A DNA stretch of 64,000 bases from Lacrimispora defluvii (GCA_013036995.1 JAAOXG010000016.1:62001-126000); one strand, 5' to 3'; shown: positions 8,346 to 16,623, counted from the stretch's first letter. Made by a program: numbers and translations. The notes: a model not told the origin generated them from the letters alone.

Positions 8346-8849
8346 GTGTTTGACAAATTGACAGAGAATGATATTGAAAAAATGAAACAGGAAATAGAAC
8401 ACCGTAAACTGGTGGTTCGTAAGGAAGCCCTGGAAGCGGTTAAGGAAGCAAGAGCCCATGGAGATTTAAGTGAAAACTTTGAATATCATGCAGCCAAAAA
8501 GGATAAAAATCAGAATGAAAGCAGAATCCGTTATCTGGAAAAAATGATTAAGACGGCTCAAATTATTACTGACAATTCCAAAGAAGATGAAATTGGGCTT
8601 TATAATACCGTGGATTTGTATTTTGAAGATGATGATGAGGTGGAGACCTATAAACTGGTGACAACCGTACGTGGAAATTCCATAAAGGGTTTAATCAGTT
8701 CTGAATCACCCCTTGGCAGCGCTATTCTTGGTCATAAAGTGGGAGACCGTATTTATGTTAAGGTAAATGATAAAGCAGGCTACTACGTAGAGGTGAAACG
8801 TCTGGAAAAAACAAAGGATGATGGAAGCGATCAGTTGAGAAGCTACTAA
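8346..8849 (+). CDS. greA: Transcription elongation factor GreA/GreB family
   Basis: A 167-residue factor that enters the secondary channel of RNA polymerase and stimulates cleavage of backtracked RNA. The N-terminal coiled coil carries the acidic tip GDLSENFEY with Asp40 and Glu43, and the C-terminal FKBP-like domain ends with GHKVGDRIYVKV. Length is slightly above the usual 158. Translation starts at GTG 8346, with AGGAAAG upstream. It lies in a run of same-strand genes with the ferredoxin protein and the MATE gene. A second greA elsewhere in the genome is common, so this could be a paralogue. Confidence 0.88.
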   Translation: MFDKLTENDIEKMKQEIEHRKLVVRKEALEAVKEARAHGDLSENFEYHAAKKDKNQNESRIRYLEKMIKTAQIITDNSKEDEIGLYNTVDLYFEDDDEVETYKLVTTVRGNSIKGLISSESPLGSAILGHKVGDRIYVKVNDKAGYYVEVKRLEKTKDDGSDQLRSY

Positions 8850-8872
8850 TTCGTCAAAGGAAGGCTTACTAG

Positions 8873-10216
8873 ATGAAAGATATGACAAAAGGCAATATTT
8901 CTTCCCAGCTGATTCGTTTTTCCATTCCTCTGGTTCTGGGTAATTTATTTCAGCTGACTTACAATGCGGTGGATTCCATTATAGTCGGGCGTTATGCGGG
9001 AGAAGATGCCCTTGCTGCAGTGGGAACTGCAAACCCTGTTATGAGCATTGTAATTTTAGGAATTACAGGAATCTGCATTGGAGCATCGGTACTGATGAGT
9101 GAATTCTTCGGAGCAGGTGATGAAAAAAGGCTGAAAGAAGAGGTTTCTACCATACTTATTTTTGGATGTTTCTTTTCACTTATTATTGCTGCACTGGGAT
9201 TTATGGCGTCCAGGGGTATCTTAAGGCTGCTTCGGGTTCCGGATCAGATTTTGGAAGCTTCAGCCATGTATCTGCGGATTATATTTATGGGTATGCCTTT
9301 TACGTTTTTTTATAATGCAGTGGCATCTGCACTAAGAAGTGTGGGAGATTCCAAAACTCCGGTCCGGTTTCTGGCTGCGGCTTCTGTCTTAAACGGACTG
9401 TTAGATGTGGTGTTTGTGGCTTGGTTTCATATGGATGTGATTGGAGCAGCGGCCGCTACGGTTATCGCAGAGGCGGTATCTGCCGGGCTTTGTATTCTAT
9501 ACATATATAGAAAGGTTCCACTTCTCAGAGTGGGCAGGAAGGAAATGCGGCTGGACAAGGAGCTTTTAAACCTGACGTTAAGACAGGGAGCAATTACGGC
9601 GCTGCAGCAATCCTGCCAACCCATCGGCAAGCTTCTGATTCAGGGGATGATCAATCCTCTTGGAGTCAGTACCATTGCAGCGTTCAATGCCGTAAACAGA
9701 GTAGATGATTTTGCGTTTACGCCGGAGCAGAGTATTTCCAGCGGGATCATGACCTTTGTAGCCCAGAACAGAGGGGCAAAAAACAGCAGCCGGATCAGGA
9801 AGGGGTTTCGTACAGGACTTATGATTGAGGCTGGATACTGGGTTTTCATCTGCATTTTAATCCTTGTCATAAAAGAGCCTGTGATGAAGCTGTTTGTATC
9901 AGAGAATGATACGGGAATGGTTAGTATCGGGGTACACTATCTGGGACTGATGGCATTTTTCTACCTGATGCCTGCGTTTACCAATGGGATTCAGGGATTT
10001 TTCAGGGGTATGGGAAATATGTCCATTACCTTGATCTCAACCCTGATCCAGATCTCCGTGCGGGTGGTATTCGTATCACTTCTCGTCCCTGTAATGGGAC
10101 TGAAGGGAGTTGCATATGCCAGCCTCATCGGCTGGGCCTGCATGCTTCTTGCAGAGGTACCCTATTATTTTTGGTTTAAAAATAGAAATGAATTACTACA
10201 GGAGAGTGACAGATGA
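8873..10216 (+). CDS. MATE family multidrug/metabolite exporter
   Basis: A 447-residue inner-membrane antiporter with about 12 hydrophobic segments arranged as two MatE repeats (about 10-170 and 230-400). It opens with the typical IRFSIPLVLGNLFQ-type segment and has the conserved NAVDSIIVGRYAGEDALAAVG pattern after helix 1. Drug or metabolite substrates are exchanged for Na+ or H+ in this family; the particular cargo is unknown. Start has GGAAGG upstream. The stop overlaps the ATG of the next HAD gene (ATGA), so the pair is translationally coupled. Confidence 0.9.
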   Translation: MKDMTKGNISSQLIRFSIPLVLGNLFQLTYNAVDSIIVGRYAGEDALAAVGTANPVMSIVILGITGICIGASVLMSEFFGAGDEKRLKEEVSTILIFGCFFSLIIAALGFMASRGILRLLRVPDQILEASAMYLRIIFMGMPFTFFYNAVASALRSVGDSKTPVRFLAAASVLNGLLDVVFVAWFHMDVIGAAAATVIAEAVSAGLCILYIYRKVPLLRVGRKEMRLDKELLNLTLRQGAITALQQSCQPIGKLLIQGMINPLGVSTIAAFNAVNRVDDFAFTPEQSISSGIMTFVAQNRGAKNSSRIRKGFRTGLMIEAGYWVFICILILVIKEPVMKLFVSENDTGMVSIGVHYLGLMAFFYLMPAFTNGIQGFFRGMGNMSITLISTLIQISVRVVFVSLLVPVMGLKGVAYASLIGWACMLLAEVPYYFWFKNRNELLQESDR

Positions 10217-10827
10217 TAAAGAATATAGTATTCGATATGGGAAAAGTACTGGTTGATTACGAAGGACATAAGGTTGGCGCGGTATTTATGGAGGATGAAG
10301 CGGAACGAAAGGAAGTCTGCACATCGGTTTTCGATTCCCAGGAATGGCTGTTGCTTGATATGGGTCTGATATCTGAGGAGGATGCCTTAAAGAGAATGCA
10401 GTCCCGTCTGTCCACAGACCACGCAAAGGAAATGGCAAAGCTCTGCCTGAAACACTGGCATGAATATAATATGTATCCCGTAAAAGAGATGGGAGAACTT
10501 GTGCGGGAGTTAAAGGAACAGGGGTATGGGATTTATTTATGTTCCAATGCATCTCTCCGACTTCTGACGTATACGAATATAATACCGGGAATCGAGTATT
10601 TTGATGGGGTTTTGTTTTCAGCAGAAGTAAAATGTATGAAGCCGCAAAAGGAGATGTATGATCATTTCTTTGAACGGTTTCATCTAAAACCAGAGGAATG
10701 TTTTTTTATTGATGACCTGCTTATGAATGTGGAAGGGGCAAGGGAGTGCGGTATGGATGGTTACTGCTTTGCTGACAGAAATATTGATGCACTGAAAGAA
10801 TGTCTGAGTAAATTGAATAAGCAATAA
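10213..10827 (+). CDS. HAD-IA hydrolase, YihX-like sugar-phosphate phosphatase type
   Basis: A 204-residue HAD phosphatase. Motif I is VFDMGKVLVDY, with Asp8 and Gly10 in place of the second Asp, the pattern of YihX-type alpha-glucose-1-phosphate phosphatases. Motif II is LCSNAS, motif III the Lys of KPQKEMY and motif IV FIDDLLMNVEGA. The cap domain is the alpha-helical C1 type (about 15-85). It overlaps the MATE gene by 4 bases and is followed by a strong terminator, so it ends the greA-MATE-HAD unit. Substrate is inferred from family only. Confidence 0.85.
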   Translation: MIKNIVFDMGKVLVDYEGHKVGAVFMEDEAERKEVCTSVFDSQEWLLLDMGLISEEDALKRMQSRLSTDHAKEMAKLCLKHWHEYNMYPVKEMGELVRELKEQGYGIYLCSNASLRLLTYTNIIPGIEYFDGVLFSAEVKCMKPQKEMYDHFFERFHLKPEECFFIDDLLMNVEGARECGMDGYCFADRNIDALKECLSKLNKQ

Positions 10828-10835
10828 AAAAAACA

Positions 10836-10867
10836 AAAAGTCAGGGAGCGAAAACTCCCTGACTTTT
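10836..10867 (+). terminator. Rho-independent terminator
   Basis: AAAAGTCAGGGAG / CTCCCTGACTTTT stem closed by a short loop, with T residues behind it. It ends the greA-MATE-HAD unit. Confidence 0.85.
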
Positions 10868-11150
10868 CTGCTAATAGTGGAAAATAGACATAAATCCACC
10901 AAAAGTTACAAGCAGACTACTATTTATTACATGATACGTCTTTTTGTGACAATATGGTATATAATTATTTTGATAGCGAATCCAAAAGACAAAGAAGAAA
11001 CAGGGGGATGAATAGAAATGAACAGCAGCTAGGAAAATCAATCAAATTGATGTATTTGGGATATTATGAGTTGAAGAAGGGCAGTATGAAAAAGTCTTGC
11101 GGACATCGTTATTAATTCAGACTTGAGAAACGAAAGGAATCCATATAAGA
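10868..11150. other. AT-rich intergenic region before the calpain-like gene
   Basis: No gene longer than 35 codons. A TATAAT hexamer is seen at 10960-10965, but no acceptable -35 lies 16-18 bases upstream, so the promoter of the following gene is not resolved. A 35-codon ORF is listed separately. Confidence 0.4.
11008..11115 (+). CDS. Possible small peptide ORF (35 aa)
   Basis: ATG 11008 to TAA 11115 encodes a 35-residue basic peptide beginning MNRNEQQLGKSIK and ending KKSCGHRY. A G-rich run lies directly against the ATG, so ribosome binding spacing is poor. It sits immediately ahead of the secreted calpain-like protease and could be translated from the same mRNA. There is no family match and chance occurrence is quite possible. 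Confidence 0.25.
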   Translation: MNRNEQQLGKSIKLMYLGYYELKKGSMKKSCGHRY

Positions 11151-11885
11151 ATGAATACTAAAATGAGAAAAATCAAAACAAGAATCGGAGCGTTCTGCTT
11201 AGCACTGGGAATTGCAGCAGGTACGGCTTTTACACCAATTACAGCTTATGCAGGTGATCCCAGAACACAGCTTGATGGGAAGTTAAGCACATTTCATCAG
11301 GGTGATGCCAATGACTGTGGAGCAGTATCAGCCATACAGGCATTGGATAACAGCAAATATGGAAGAAAAATTTTTAGAAAAATGATTACAGATAATTATA
11401 ATGGTACCTATACACTTAATTTTGGTTCCGGAAGACAAACTGTAACGGACTGGGATGTTGAAAATGCGTACATTGAAGGCGATCTGGATGCCAGAGTCAT
11501 TGAAGCCGGATTACAGAAGGCTATGAATGTATATAACAGTTGCTTTGCCTGTGATGTTTTTACGACGATGACCGGATTCAGGCAGAGAACATACTGGAAG
11601 TCAAATAAAACAGAAATCATGAATATCATGGCTGCAAAGTGTCAGAATGGAGAAGGAATTACAGCAGCCTGCGATTTTAATATAGCAGATCCAGGCAGAG
11701 GAATTATTGGCGATGGCGGTCATTCCTATTCAATTAAGAGTGTAAATAAAAACACTGTAGTGGTAATAAATCCGTGGGATACTTCTGTTTTAATCAGTAT
11801 GCCAAGAAGTCAGTTTGAAAAATCCATTCGGTATATGACGTATGTAGATGATGCAGCAAAAAATGTTGTAGTATATTGGGAATAA
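11151..11885 (+). CDS. Secreted calpain-like (papain-fold) cysteine protease
   Basis: A 244-residue exported protein. A signal peptide covers residues 1-34 (basic start, hydrophobic core, cleavage after AYA). The mature part has the calpain (C2) pattern: HQGDANDCGAVSAIQAL with Gln50 and Cys56, GGHSYSIKSV with His191, and VVINPWD with Asn207. This matches the Cys-His-Asn triad and the Asn-Pro-Trp that follows it in calpains. There are no calcium-binding EF hands or C2-like domains, so it is a minimal catalytic core of about 210 residues. AAAGGA lies about 11 bases before the ATG; an in-frame ATG at 11163 is possible. It is isolated in an AT-rich stretch. Substrate and role are unknown. Confidence 0.72.
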   Translation: MNTKMRKIKTRIGAFCLALGIAAGTAFTPITAYAGDPRTQLDGKLSTFHQGDANDCGAVSAIQALDNSKYGRKIFRKMITDNYNGTYTLNFGSGRQTVTDWDVENAYIEGDLDARVIEAGLQKAMNVYNSCFACDVFTTMTGFRQRTYWKSNKTEIMNIMAAKCQNGEGITAACDFNIADPGRGIIGDGGHSYSIKSVNKNTVVVINPWDTSVLISMPRSQFEKSIRYMTYVDDAAKNVVVYWE

Positions 11886-12102
11886 ACCACAATATAGATA
11901 TAGTGGCTTTGGGATGAAATATATGACCATAACACAAACCACTATGAACTGGAAACAGTCAAAAAATATATTTAAATGCAGAGTTTACGCAGTCGATAAA
12001 CGTTAAATATTATTGATGTATTATAAAAAATATTGTATCATTATTTATAAGGAAATAATAGATTACTTACGATGACTATAATAAAAAGAGAAAGGAAACT
12101 TA

Positions 12103-12270
12103 ATGCAGAGATTTATTATTAAAGACAAACAGCATATTAGCGGTGGCATTTTGAAAATTATTGTAGATACTAGAACGGGAGTTAATTATCTAGTATCAAG
12201 TGGATTTGGTGTTAGTGGTATGACTCCCCTGCTTGATAAAGAGGGTAAAATAGTTATAGATAAAAAGTAA
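12103..12270 (+). CDS. Small DUF6440-like protein (55 aa)
   Basis: A 55-residue gene read directly from the sequence. Residues 15-45 contain the pattern GILKIIVDTRTGVNYL and GMTPLLDKEGK, which I recognise from the small DUF6440 proteins of Firmicutes (ligand and function unknown). AAAGGA lies 7 bases before the ATG. The gene stands alone, with 217 bases to the protease before it and a terminator about 100 bases behind. It is shorter than most relatives, whose N-terminal strand is usually a little longer. Confidence 0.72.
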   Translation: MQRFIIKDKQHISGGILKIIVDTRTGVNYLVSSGFGVSGMTPLLDKEGKIVIDKK

Positions 12271-12367
12271 GGAAAGAAAAACTATTCCCCGGGAAAGCAA
12301 TAAAATGTTATTGTAATAGCCCCACAAACTTTATTAATATAGCAAACATATAAATTTGACTGTGACT

Positions 12368-12424
12368 AACAGGCAACAAAACTCCTTTCATAATTAAAGA
12401 GATTTCGTTGCCTGTTGTTTTTTT
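12368..12424 (+). terminator. Rho-independent terminator
   Basis: AACAGGCAAC (12368-12377) pairs with GTTGCCTGTT (12407-12416), with additional pairing inside (CTCCTTT with AAAGAG), then eight T residues at 12417-12424. Likely ends the DUF6440-like transcript. Confidence 0.75.
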
Positions 12425-12785
12425 GTTTAGGTTTAAGAAAATTATATACCTCTCTTTCGTTATACCCCTCATTAACCCATTAAAAAATTTATATATTTGC
12501 TGACTTGAAAAAGTAATTCTAGTACAGGACTAAATTTCACCGCCCTTTAAAAGTTGTCATAAATGGTAGAGATTTTTTGCAACCGAATTTGGCGATTCTG
12601 TAAGCCTGGAGTATGGGATCTGGTGATGCTATGACATGATTAGAATCAATGACTTTTGGTATCACTTTATGGGATATAATTCATTATGTTAAAATAATTT
12701 AACAATTAATAGAATATCAGAAAGAATAAAGAATTAGATTCAGCAATTTCAGTTGCATCTTTAGCATATAACATTTATACATTTC

Positions 12786-12814
12786 TTGACAAAAACTTTA
12801 TAATACCCTATTCT
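12786..12814 (+). promoter_or_regulatory. Orphan promoter-like sequence
   Basis: TTGACA at 12786-12791, a 17-base spacer and TATTCT at 12809-12814. No gene follows on this strand before the convergent alcohol dehydrogenase, so it may drive a non-coding RNA or be a relic. Confidence 0.3.
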
Positions 12815-13118
12815 GCAATAATTACCTAAATGGCTGTTCTGGATAATGTTTCGACAGCAGAAAGTTACTATATAAAATAGATTAAATATATAAGAAGAAT
12901 CATTCGCGCATTGAATGAAAAGAAATTAGTTTTCTGTATTATCGATGAAAATTTTATGGGGAACAAATACCGAAGAGTGAATTGCTGCATCAATAGCAGT
13001 ATTGAAATATGTGTGCATTTAAGAAAAACCAATATAATAATTAATTTTGCCTGAGTATTCGGCTTTGCTACACCTAGAAAGCAATCTGCTTCCAAGTTTT
13101 TATTCGTTTTATATCGAG

Positions 13119-13144
13119 CCGGGAAAATTTTTCAATTCTCCCGG
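13119..13144 (-). terminator. Hairpin behind the alcohol dehydrogenase gene
   Basis: On the minus strand CCGGGAGAATT and AATTTTCCCGG form an 11-pair stem (one G-U) closed by a GAAA tetraloop, 18 bases after the stop codon. A U run is lacking, so termination may be weak or the hairpin may protect the 3' end. Confidence 0.45.
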
Positions 13145-13161
13145 TCTCCAATTTAATTTTA

Positions 13162-14343
13162 TTATTTTAAAGCCATTTTATAAATTTCCAGAACATCCTG
13201 CCAGAACAGTTTTTTCAGCCCGCCAAGTGGGTGCTCTGCGCCGTAAGCCTCTCCGGTTGATTTTTTAGCCATCAGCTCTAAATTGGTGCTGTCAATACCC
13301 AGTTCCTCAAGTGTTGTGGGAAGACCCATTTTCACATAGAACTGGGACAGGCGGTTGATTCCCTCCAGTACGATGGAGTCAGGATCCCGAAAGCTTCCTT
13401 CCACACCCATAACGTTAACAGCAAACTGGACAAACATGTTGATGTTTGTTTTATAAACATATTTCATCCAGGCGGGAGTAAGGACAGCCAGTCCTGCGCC
13501 GTGAGCTACATCGTATATTGCACTCAGCTCATGTTCCATACCGTGGCATGCCCAGTCCTGTCTGCGGCCCAGCCCCAGTAAATCGTTATGGGCAATGGTG
13601 CCGCCCAGTCCCACCTGGCACCAGGCGTCGTAGTCCTTTGGATTTTCCGAAACCAGAAGGGCATGCCTCATAATTGATTTTAACGTGGATTCACAGAGAC
13701 CGTCAGTCAGATCCGTATTCAGGGTATTGGTAAAATAACGCTCAAATATATGGCTCATCATATCAGCCACACCGTTGGCAATCTGGTTTTTCGGAAGAGT
13801 GAAGAAAAACTCGGGATTCATTACACTTAAGACCGGACGGACCAGATCGCTTCCATATCCCAGTTTCATCTGCTTTTCTTCGTTGGTAATGACTGTACTG
13901 TTACTGGATTCGCTTCCTGCAGCCGGAATGGTTAAAATCGTAGCTACCGGAAGGGCAGCAGTAATGGCTTTTCCCTGTTCGTAGACATCCCAAACGTCTC
14001 CCTCATAGCAGACTCCGATGGCGATCGCCTTTGCAGAGTCAATCACGCTTCCGCCGCCAACTGCCAGTATTAAATCAACACCCTGGTCTTTGCATAGTCT
14101 GATGCCTTCATAAACAAGTGATAGCCGTGGATTCGGTACGACTCCTCCCAGCTCAGCAAATTCAATTCCATTTTCTTTTAAAGACTGGACAACGGTATCA
14201 TACAGACCGTTCTTTTTGATTCTGTCCCCGCTGTAATGCAAAAGTACCTTTTTTGCATAAGGAGCAAGAAGGCTTCCGATTTCCTTATGGGAATCTTTTC
14301 CAAAGCAGATGCGGGTAGGAATGTGAAAATCAAAATTTAACAT
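13162..14343 (-). CDS. Iron-containing alcohol dehydrogenase (YqhD/BdhA-like)
   Basis: A 393-residue NAD(P)H-dependent group III alcohol dehydrogenase that reduces aldehydes such as butyraldehyde. The cofactor loop GGGSVIDSAK is at 96-105. All four metal ligands are present in the YqhD/BdhA spacing: Asp194, His198, His267 and His281 (in GVADMMSH, WACHG and AHGAG). Start has GAGGGG 8 bases upstream. It follows the aldo/keto reductase gene by 28 bases on the same strand and shares its MerR-type promoter, so the pair likely forms an inducible carbonyl-detoxification unit. A related gene of the same family lies at 45589. Confidence 0.92.
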   Translation of the reverse strand: MLNFDFHIPTRICFGKDSHKEIGSLLAPYAKKVLLHYSGDRIKKNGLYDTVVQSLKENGIEFAELGGVVPNPRLSLVYEGIRLCKDQGVDLILAVGGGSVIDSAKAIAIGVCYEGDVWDVYEQGKAITAALPVATILTIPAAGSESSNSTVITNEEKQMKLGYGSDLVRPVLSVMNPEFFFTLPKNQIANGVADMMSHIFERYFTNTLNTDLTDGLCESTLKSIMRHALLVSENPKDYDAWCQVGLGGTIAHNDLLGLGRRQDWACHGMEHELSAIYDVAHGAGLAVLTPAWMKYVYKTNINMFVQFAVNVMGVEGSFRDPDSIVLEGINRLSQFYVKMGLPTTLEELGIDSTNLELMAKKSTGEAYGAEHPLGGLKKLFWQDVLEIYKMALK

Positions 14344-14371
14344 GGTAATACCCCTCTTTTCTATACATTAT

Positions 14372-15223
14372 TTAAAAATCTGTGGTATCCGGGTTGGTGG
14401 AATATCCGCAGCAGCCCTTTAAGCCGGCTATGATGGATACATCTTCGGCTGTAAGCTCAAAATCAAATACATGGGCATTTTCTTCAATCCGCTCTTTTGT
14501 GACGGACTTGGGCAAAGGAAGAAAGCCCATCTGTAAGCTCCATCTCACACAAACCTGTGCAATGGATTTACCATATTTCTCTGACAGTGCAATCATTTCC
14601 GGAACTTCAAATATCTTTCCCGATCCCAGAGGACTGTAAGCTTCTGCCAGTATATTGTGCTCCCTTAAGTAAGAGACCAGTTCATCCTGGGTATCACCCG
14701 GGCAGAGTCTGATCTGGTTCACCATAGGTGCAATTTTTGCTGTCTTCATAAGTTCTTCTAAGTGATGAATCCGGAAATTGCTGACACCGATGGAACGGAT
14801 ACGGCCCGCCTCATACAGTTCTTCAAATGCTTTCCATGTGCCTGCATTTGCTTCCTGCCAGTTAGCACGGGACTTAATGGGATTGGGCCAATGAATTAAG
14901 TATAAGTCTAAGTAATCCAGATCTAAGTTTTTCATGGTCACCTCAAAGGCATTCAGTGTTTCCTGATAACCATGTTCCGGGTTTTGAAGCTTGCTGGTAA
15001 CAAAGATCTCTTCTCTTGGAACGCCGCTTTCCTTAATTCCGGTTCCAACGCTTTCCTCATTGTAATAGAGTGCAGCAGTGTCGATGTGACGGTAGCCAGT
15101 CTTAAGAGCCTGCTTTACTGCATTGACTGCAGTTTCTCCATTTTGAGCTTTCCAGGTGCCAAAGCCGATGCATGGGATTTTTACACCATTAGCCAGTATA
15201 TAGTTGTCTGATAAAGATTTCAT
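14372..15223 (-). CDS. Aldo/keto reductase
   Basis: A 283-residue NADPH-dependent (beta/alpha)8-barrel reductase of the 2,5-diketo-gluconate reductase type. The catalytic tetrad is complete: Asp48, Tyr53, Lys78 and His111 (in HIDTA, LYYNEE, TSKLQN and IHWPNP). The nucleotide-binding end is seen as LPKSVTKERI. Start has AAGGAGG 7 bases upstream. It is the first gene of the unit with the Fe-alcohol dehydrogenase and is divergent from a MerR regulator. The neighbours suggest aldehyde or methylglyoxal-type stress; the exact substrate is not determinable. Confidence 0.92.
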   Translation of the reverse strand: MKSLSDNYILANGVKIPCIGFGTWKAQNGETAVNAVKQALKTGYRHIDTAALYYNEESVGTGIKESGVPREEIFVTSKLQNPEHGYQETLNAFEVTMKNLDLDYLDLYLIHWPNPIKSRANWQEANAGTWKAFEELYEAGRIRSIGVSNFRIHHLEELMKTAKIAPMVNQIRLCPGDTQDELVSYLREHNILAEAYSPLGSGKIFEVPEMIALSEKYGKSIAQVCVRWSLQMGFLPLPKSVTKERIEENAHVFDFELTAEDVSIIAGLKGCCGYSTNPDTTDF

Positions 15224-15281
15224 TCAGGTACCTCCTTATTAATTTCGCTTGATCACCGGATCAAACTATTGTATAGTAAGT

Positions 15282-15312
15282 ATTGTAAACCTTAACGTTA
15301 ACTTTAAGTCAA
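15282..15312 (-). promoter_or_regulatory. MerR-type promoter/operator for the reductase unit
   Basis: Read on the minus strand: TTGACT (15312-15307), a 19-base spacer and TACAAT (15287-15282). The over-long 19-base spacer is the hallmark of MerR-activated promoters. The spacer and its edge carry the dyad CTTAAAGTTAACGTTAAGG, similar to operators of aldehyde-responsive MerR regulators. The regulator gene diverges 37 bases away. Confidence 0.8.
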
Positions 15313-15348
15313 GAGACAGATTGGAAAATCTGCCGGAAAAGGATAAAA

Positions 15349-15759
15349 ATGAATTACACCATAAAACAGGTATCAGAAAAGACACATTTAAAGCCACACG
15401 TTCTCCGGTATTATGAACGGGAAGGGCTTCTTCCATTCGTAGATAGAAGTGAAAGCGGAATCCGCCGTTATTCCGAGGAGGACTTAGAGTGGCTGTCCTT
15501 AATCTGCTGTCTGAAAAATACCGGGATGGCGATCAAACAGATCAGGGAATTTGTGGAGCTGAGCTTACAGGGAAAAGAAACGTTAAAAGAACGGTGTTCC
15601 ATGCTGATAGCCCACAAAAAGGAAGTAGAGGATCAGATTGCCGGACTTAAGAAGTACCTATGCAAGGTGGATCATAAGATTACATATTTCACGGATCAGT
15701 ATGAGAAGTATTTAGATGAAAAAAGTGAGATTGGAGCAGTCAGTCATGGTACGGATTAA
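15349..15759 (+). CDS. MerR family transcriptional regulator
   Basis: A 136-residue regulator. The winged HTH occupies residues 1-70 (YTIKQVSEKTHLKPHVLRYY and GIRRYSEEDL), followed by a dimerising coiled coil (about 78-115). Cysteines occur at about 50, 51, 79 and 102, and could sense electrophiles, as in AdhR-type regulators. It is divergent from the aldo/keto reductase unit, whose promoter has the 19-base spacer such regulators act on. The 3' end overlaps the likely start of the DNA glycosylase gene by 14 bases. Confidence 0.9.
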   Translation: MNYTIKQVSEKTHLKPHVLRYYEREGLLPFVDRSESGIRRYSEEDLEWLSLICCLKNTGMAIKQIREFVELSLQGKETLKERCSMLIAHKKEVEDQIAGLKKYLCKVDHKITYFTDQYEKYLDEKSEIGAVSHGTD

Positions 15760-16606
15760 AATAGATGATATGGATCTGGGACAGATTGCCAAATCAGGGC
15801 AGTGTTTCCGCATGGAAGAACTGGAGCAGGGGATCTGGTCTGTTACGGCCGGAGCGCAATACATAGAAGCAGTGAAAGAAGGGGAAGAGTTTCTTTTTTC
15901 CTGTGAAGAGGAAGAGTTTCAAAGGGTATGGTCCCATTATTTTGATCTGGAAGGGGATTACTGCGGATATAAGAAACAGGTACCGGAAGAGGACTCTTAT
16001 TTACGGGAGGCCATCCGGTGCGGCTGGGGGGTGAGGATTCTTCGACAGGATTTATGGGAGATGCTGGTTACATTTCTAATATCCCAGAATAATAATATTC
16101 CACGGATTAAGGGGAGTGTAAGGGAATTATGCAACCGGTTTGGAATGGAAAAGAAGGGAAGAGGTCTGGTGATGTCTTCTTCTGGAGTGTGGGAAGAGGT
16201 TAGGAGAAGCTTTAAGACGTTTCCTACACCTGAATCCATTGCCTCTGCCGGCCTTGCCGGCCTGTCTGAGCTGGGGCTTGGATATCGGGATAAGTATATT
16301 CTTCATATCGCCCAGTGCTGCAGCGGGCCGGAGGGAGAGAAGTGGCTGTCCGATTTAAAGGAAGCGGATTACCAGAATGCTCATGCAACACTCTTAGAAC
16401 AGTATGGGATTGGTAAGAAAGTGGCAGATTGTGTCTGCCTGTTCGGACTTCACCATGTAGGTGCTTTCCCTGTAGATACCCATGTGAAACAGATAATAAC
16501 TACATATTATCCCAATGGTTTCCCTCTTAAGCGGTATGAGGGGTATGCAGGAATCCTGCAGCAGTATATGTTTTACCATAAAATCAACCGGATGGCGGCT
16601 GAATAA
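15746..16606 (+). CDS. 8-oxoguanine DNA glycosylase/AP lyase (OGG1 type)
   Basis: A 286-residue base-excision repair enzyme. It has the OGG N-terminal domain (about 5-85), the SQNNNIPRI motif (113-121) that contacts the opposite cytosine, and the HhH-GPD core GIGKKVADC with catalytic Lys225 and PVDTHV with Asp244. Start 15746 is chosen from the family N-terminus with GGAG upstream. The frame is open from 15716. It overlaps the MerR gene, so it may be co-expressed with the stress regulator, which fits an oxidative or electrophile damage theme. OGG1-type enzymes are frequent in Clostridia, where MutM may also occur. Confidence 0.9.
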   Translation: MVRIKIDDMDLGQIAKSGQCFRMEELEQGIWSVTAGAQYIEAVKEGEEFLFSCEEEEFQRVWSHYFDLEGDYCGYKKQVPEEDSYLREAIRCGWGVRILRQDLWEMLVTFLISQNNNIPRIKGSVRELCNRFGMEKKGRGLVMSSSGVWEEVRRSFKTFPTPESIASAGLAGLSELGLGYRDKYILHIAQCCSGPEGEKWLSDLKEADYQNAHATLLEQYGIGKKVADCVCLFGLHHVGAFPVDTHVKQIITTYYPNGFPLKRYEGYAGILQQYMFYHKINRMAAE

Positions 16607-16623
16607 TCACCTCTTCATGACAG

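Larger units (their letters stand above)
12425..13161. other. AT-rich region without a recognisable gene
   Basis: About 740 bases in which no frame gives a protein I can support. An open plus-strand stretch at about 12891-13052 gives a run of residues with no family resemblance and no start signal, consistent with decayed sequence. A promoter-like pair lies at 12786-12814. The region ends with a hairpin at 13119-13144 behind the alcohol dehydrogenase gene. Confidence 0.45.

Noticed and set aside
10944-10965. TTGTGA and TATAAT as promoter of the calpain-like gene
   Set aside because: The spacer is only 10 bases, too short for sigma-A.
12868-13095. Minus-strand open frame of 75 codons in the AT-rich island
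   Set aside because: Hydrophobic low-complexity translation without ribosome binding site or family match; likely chance in AT-rich DNA.
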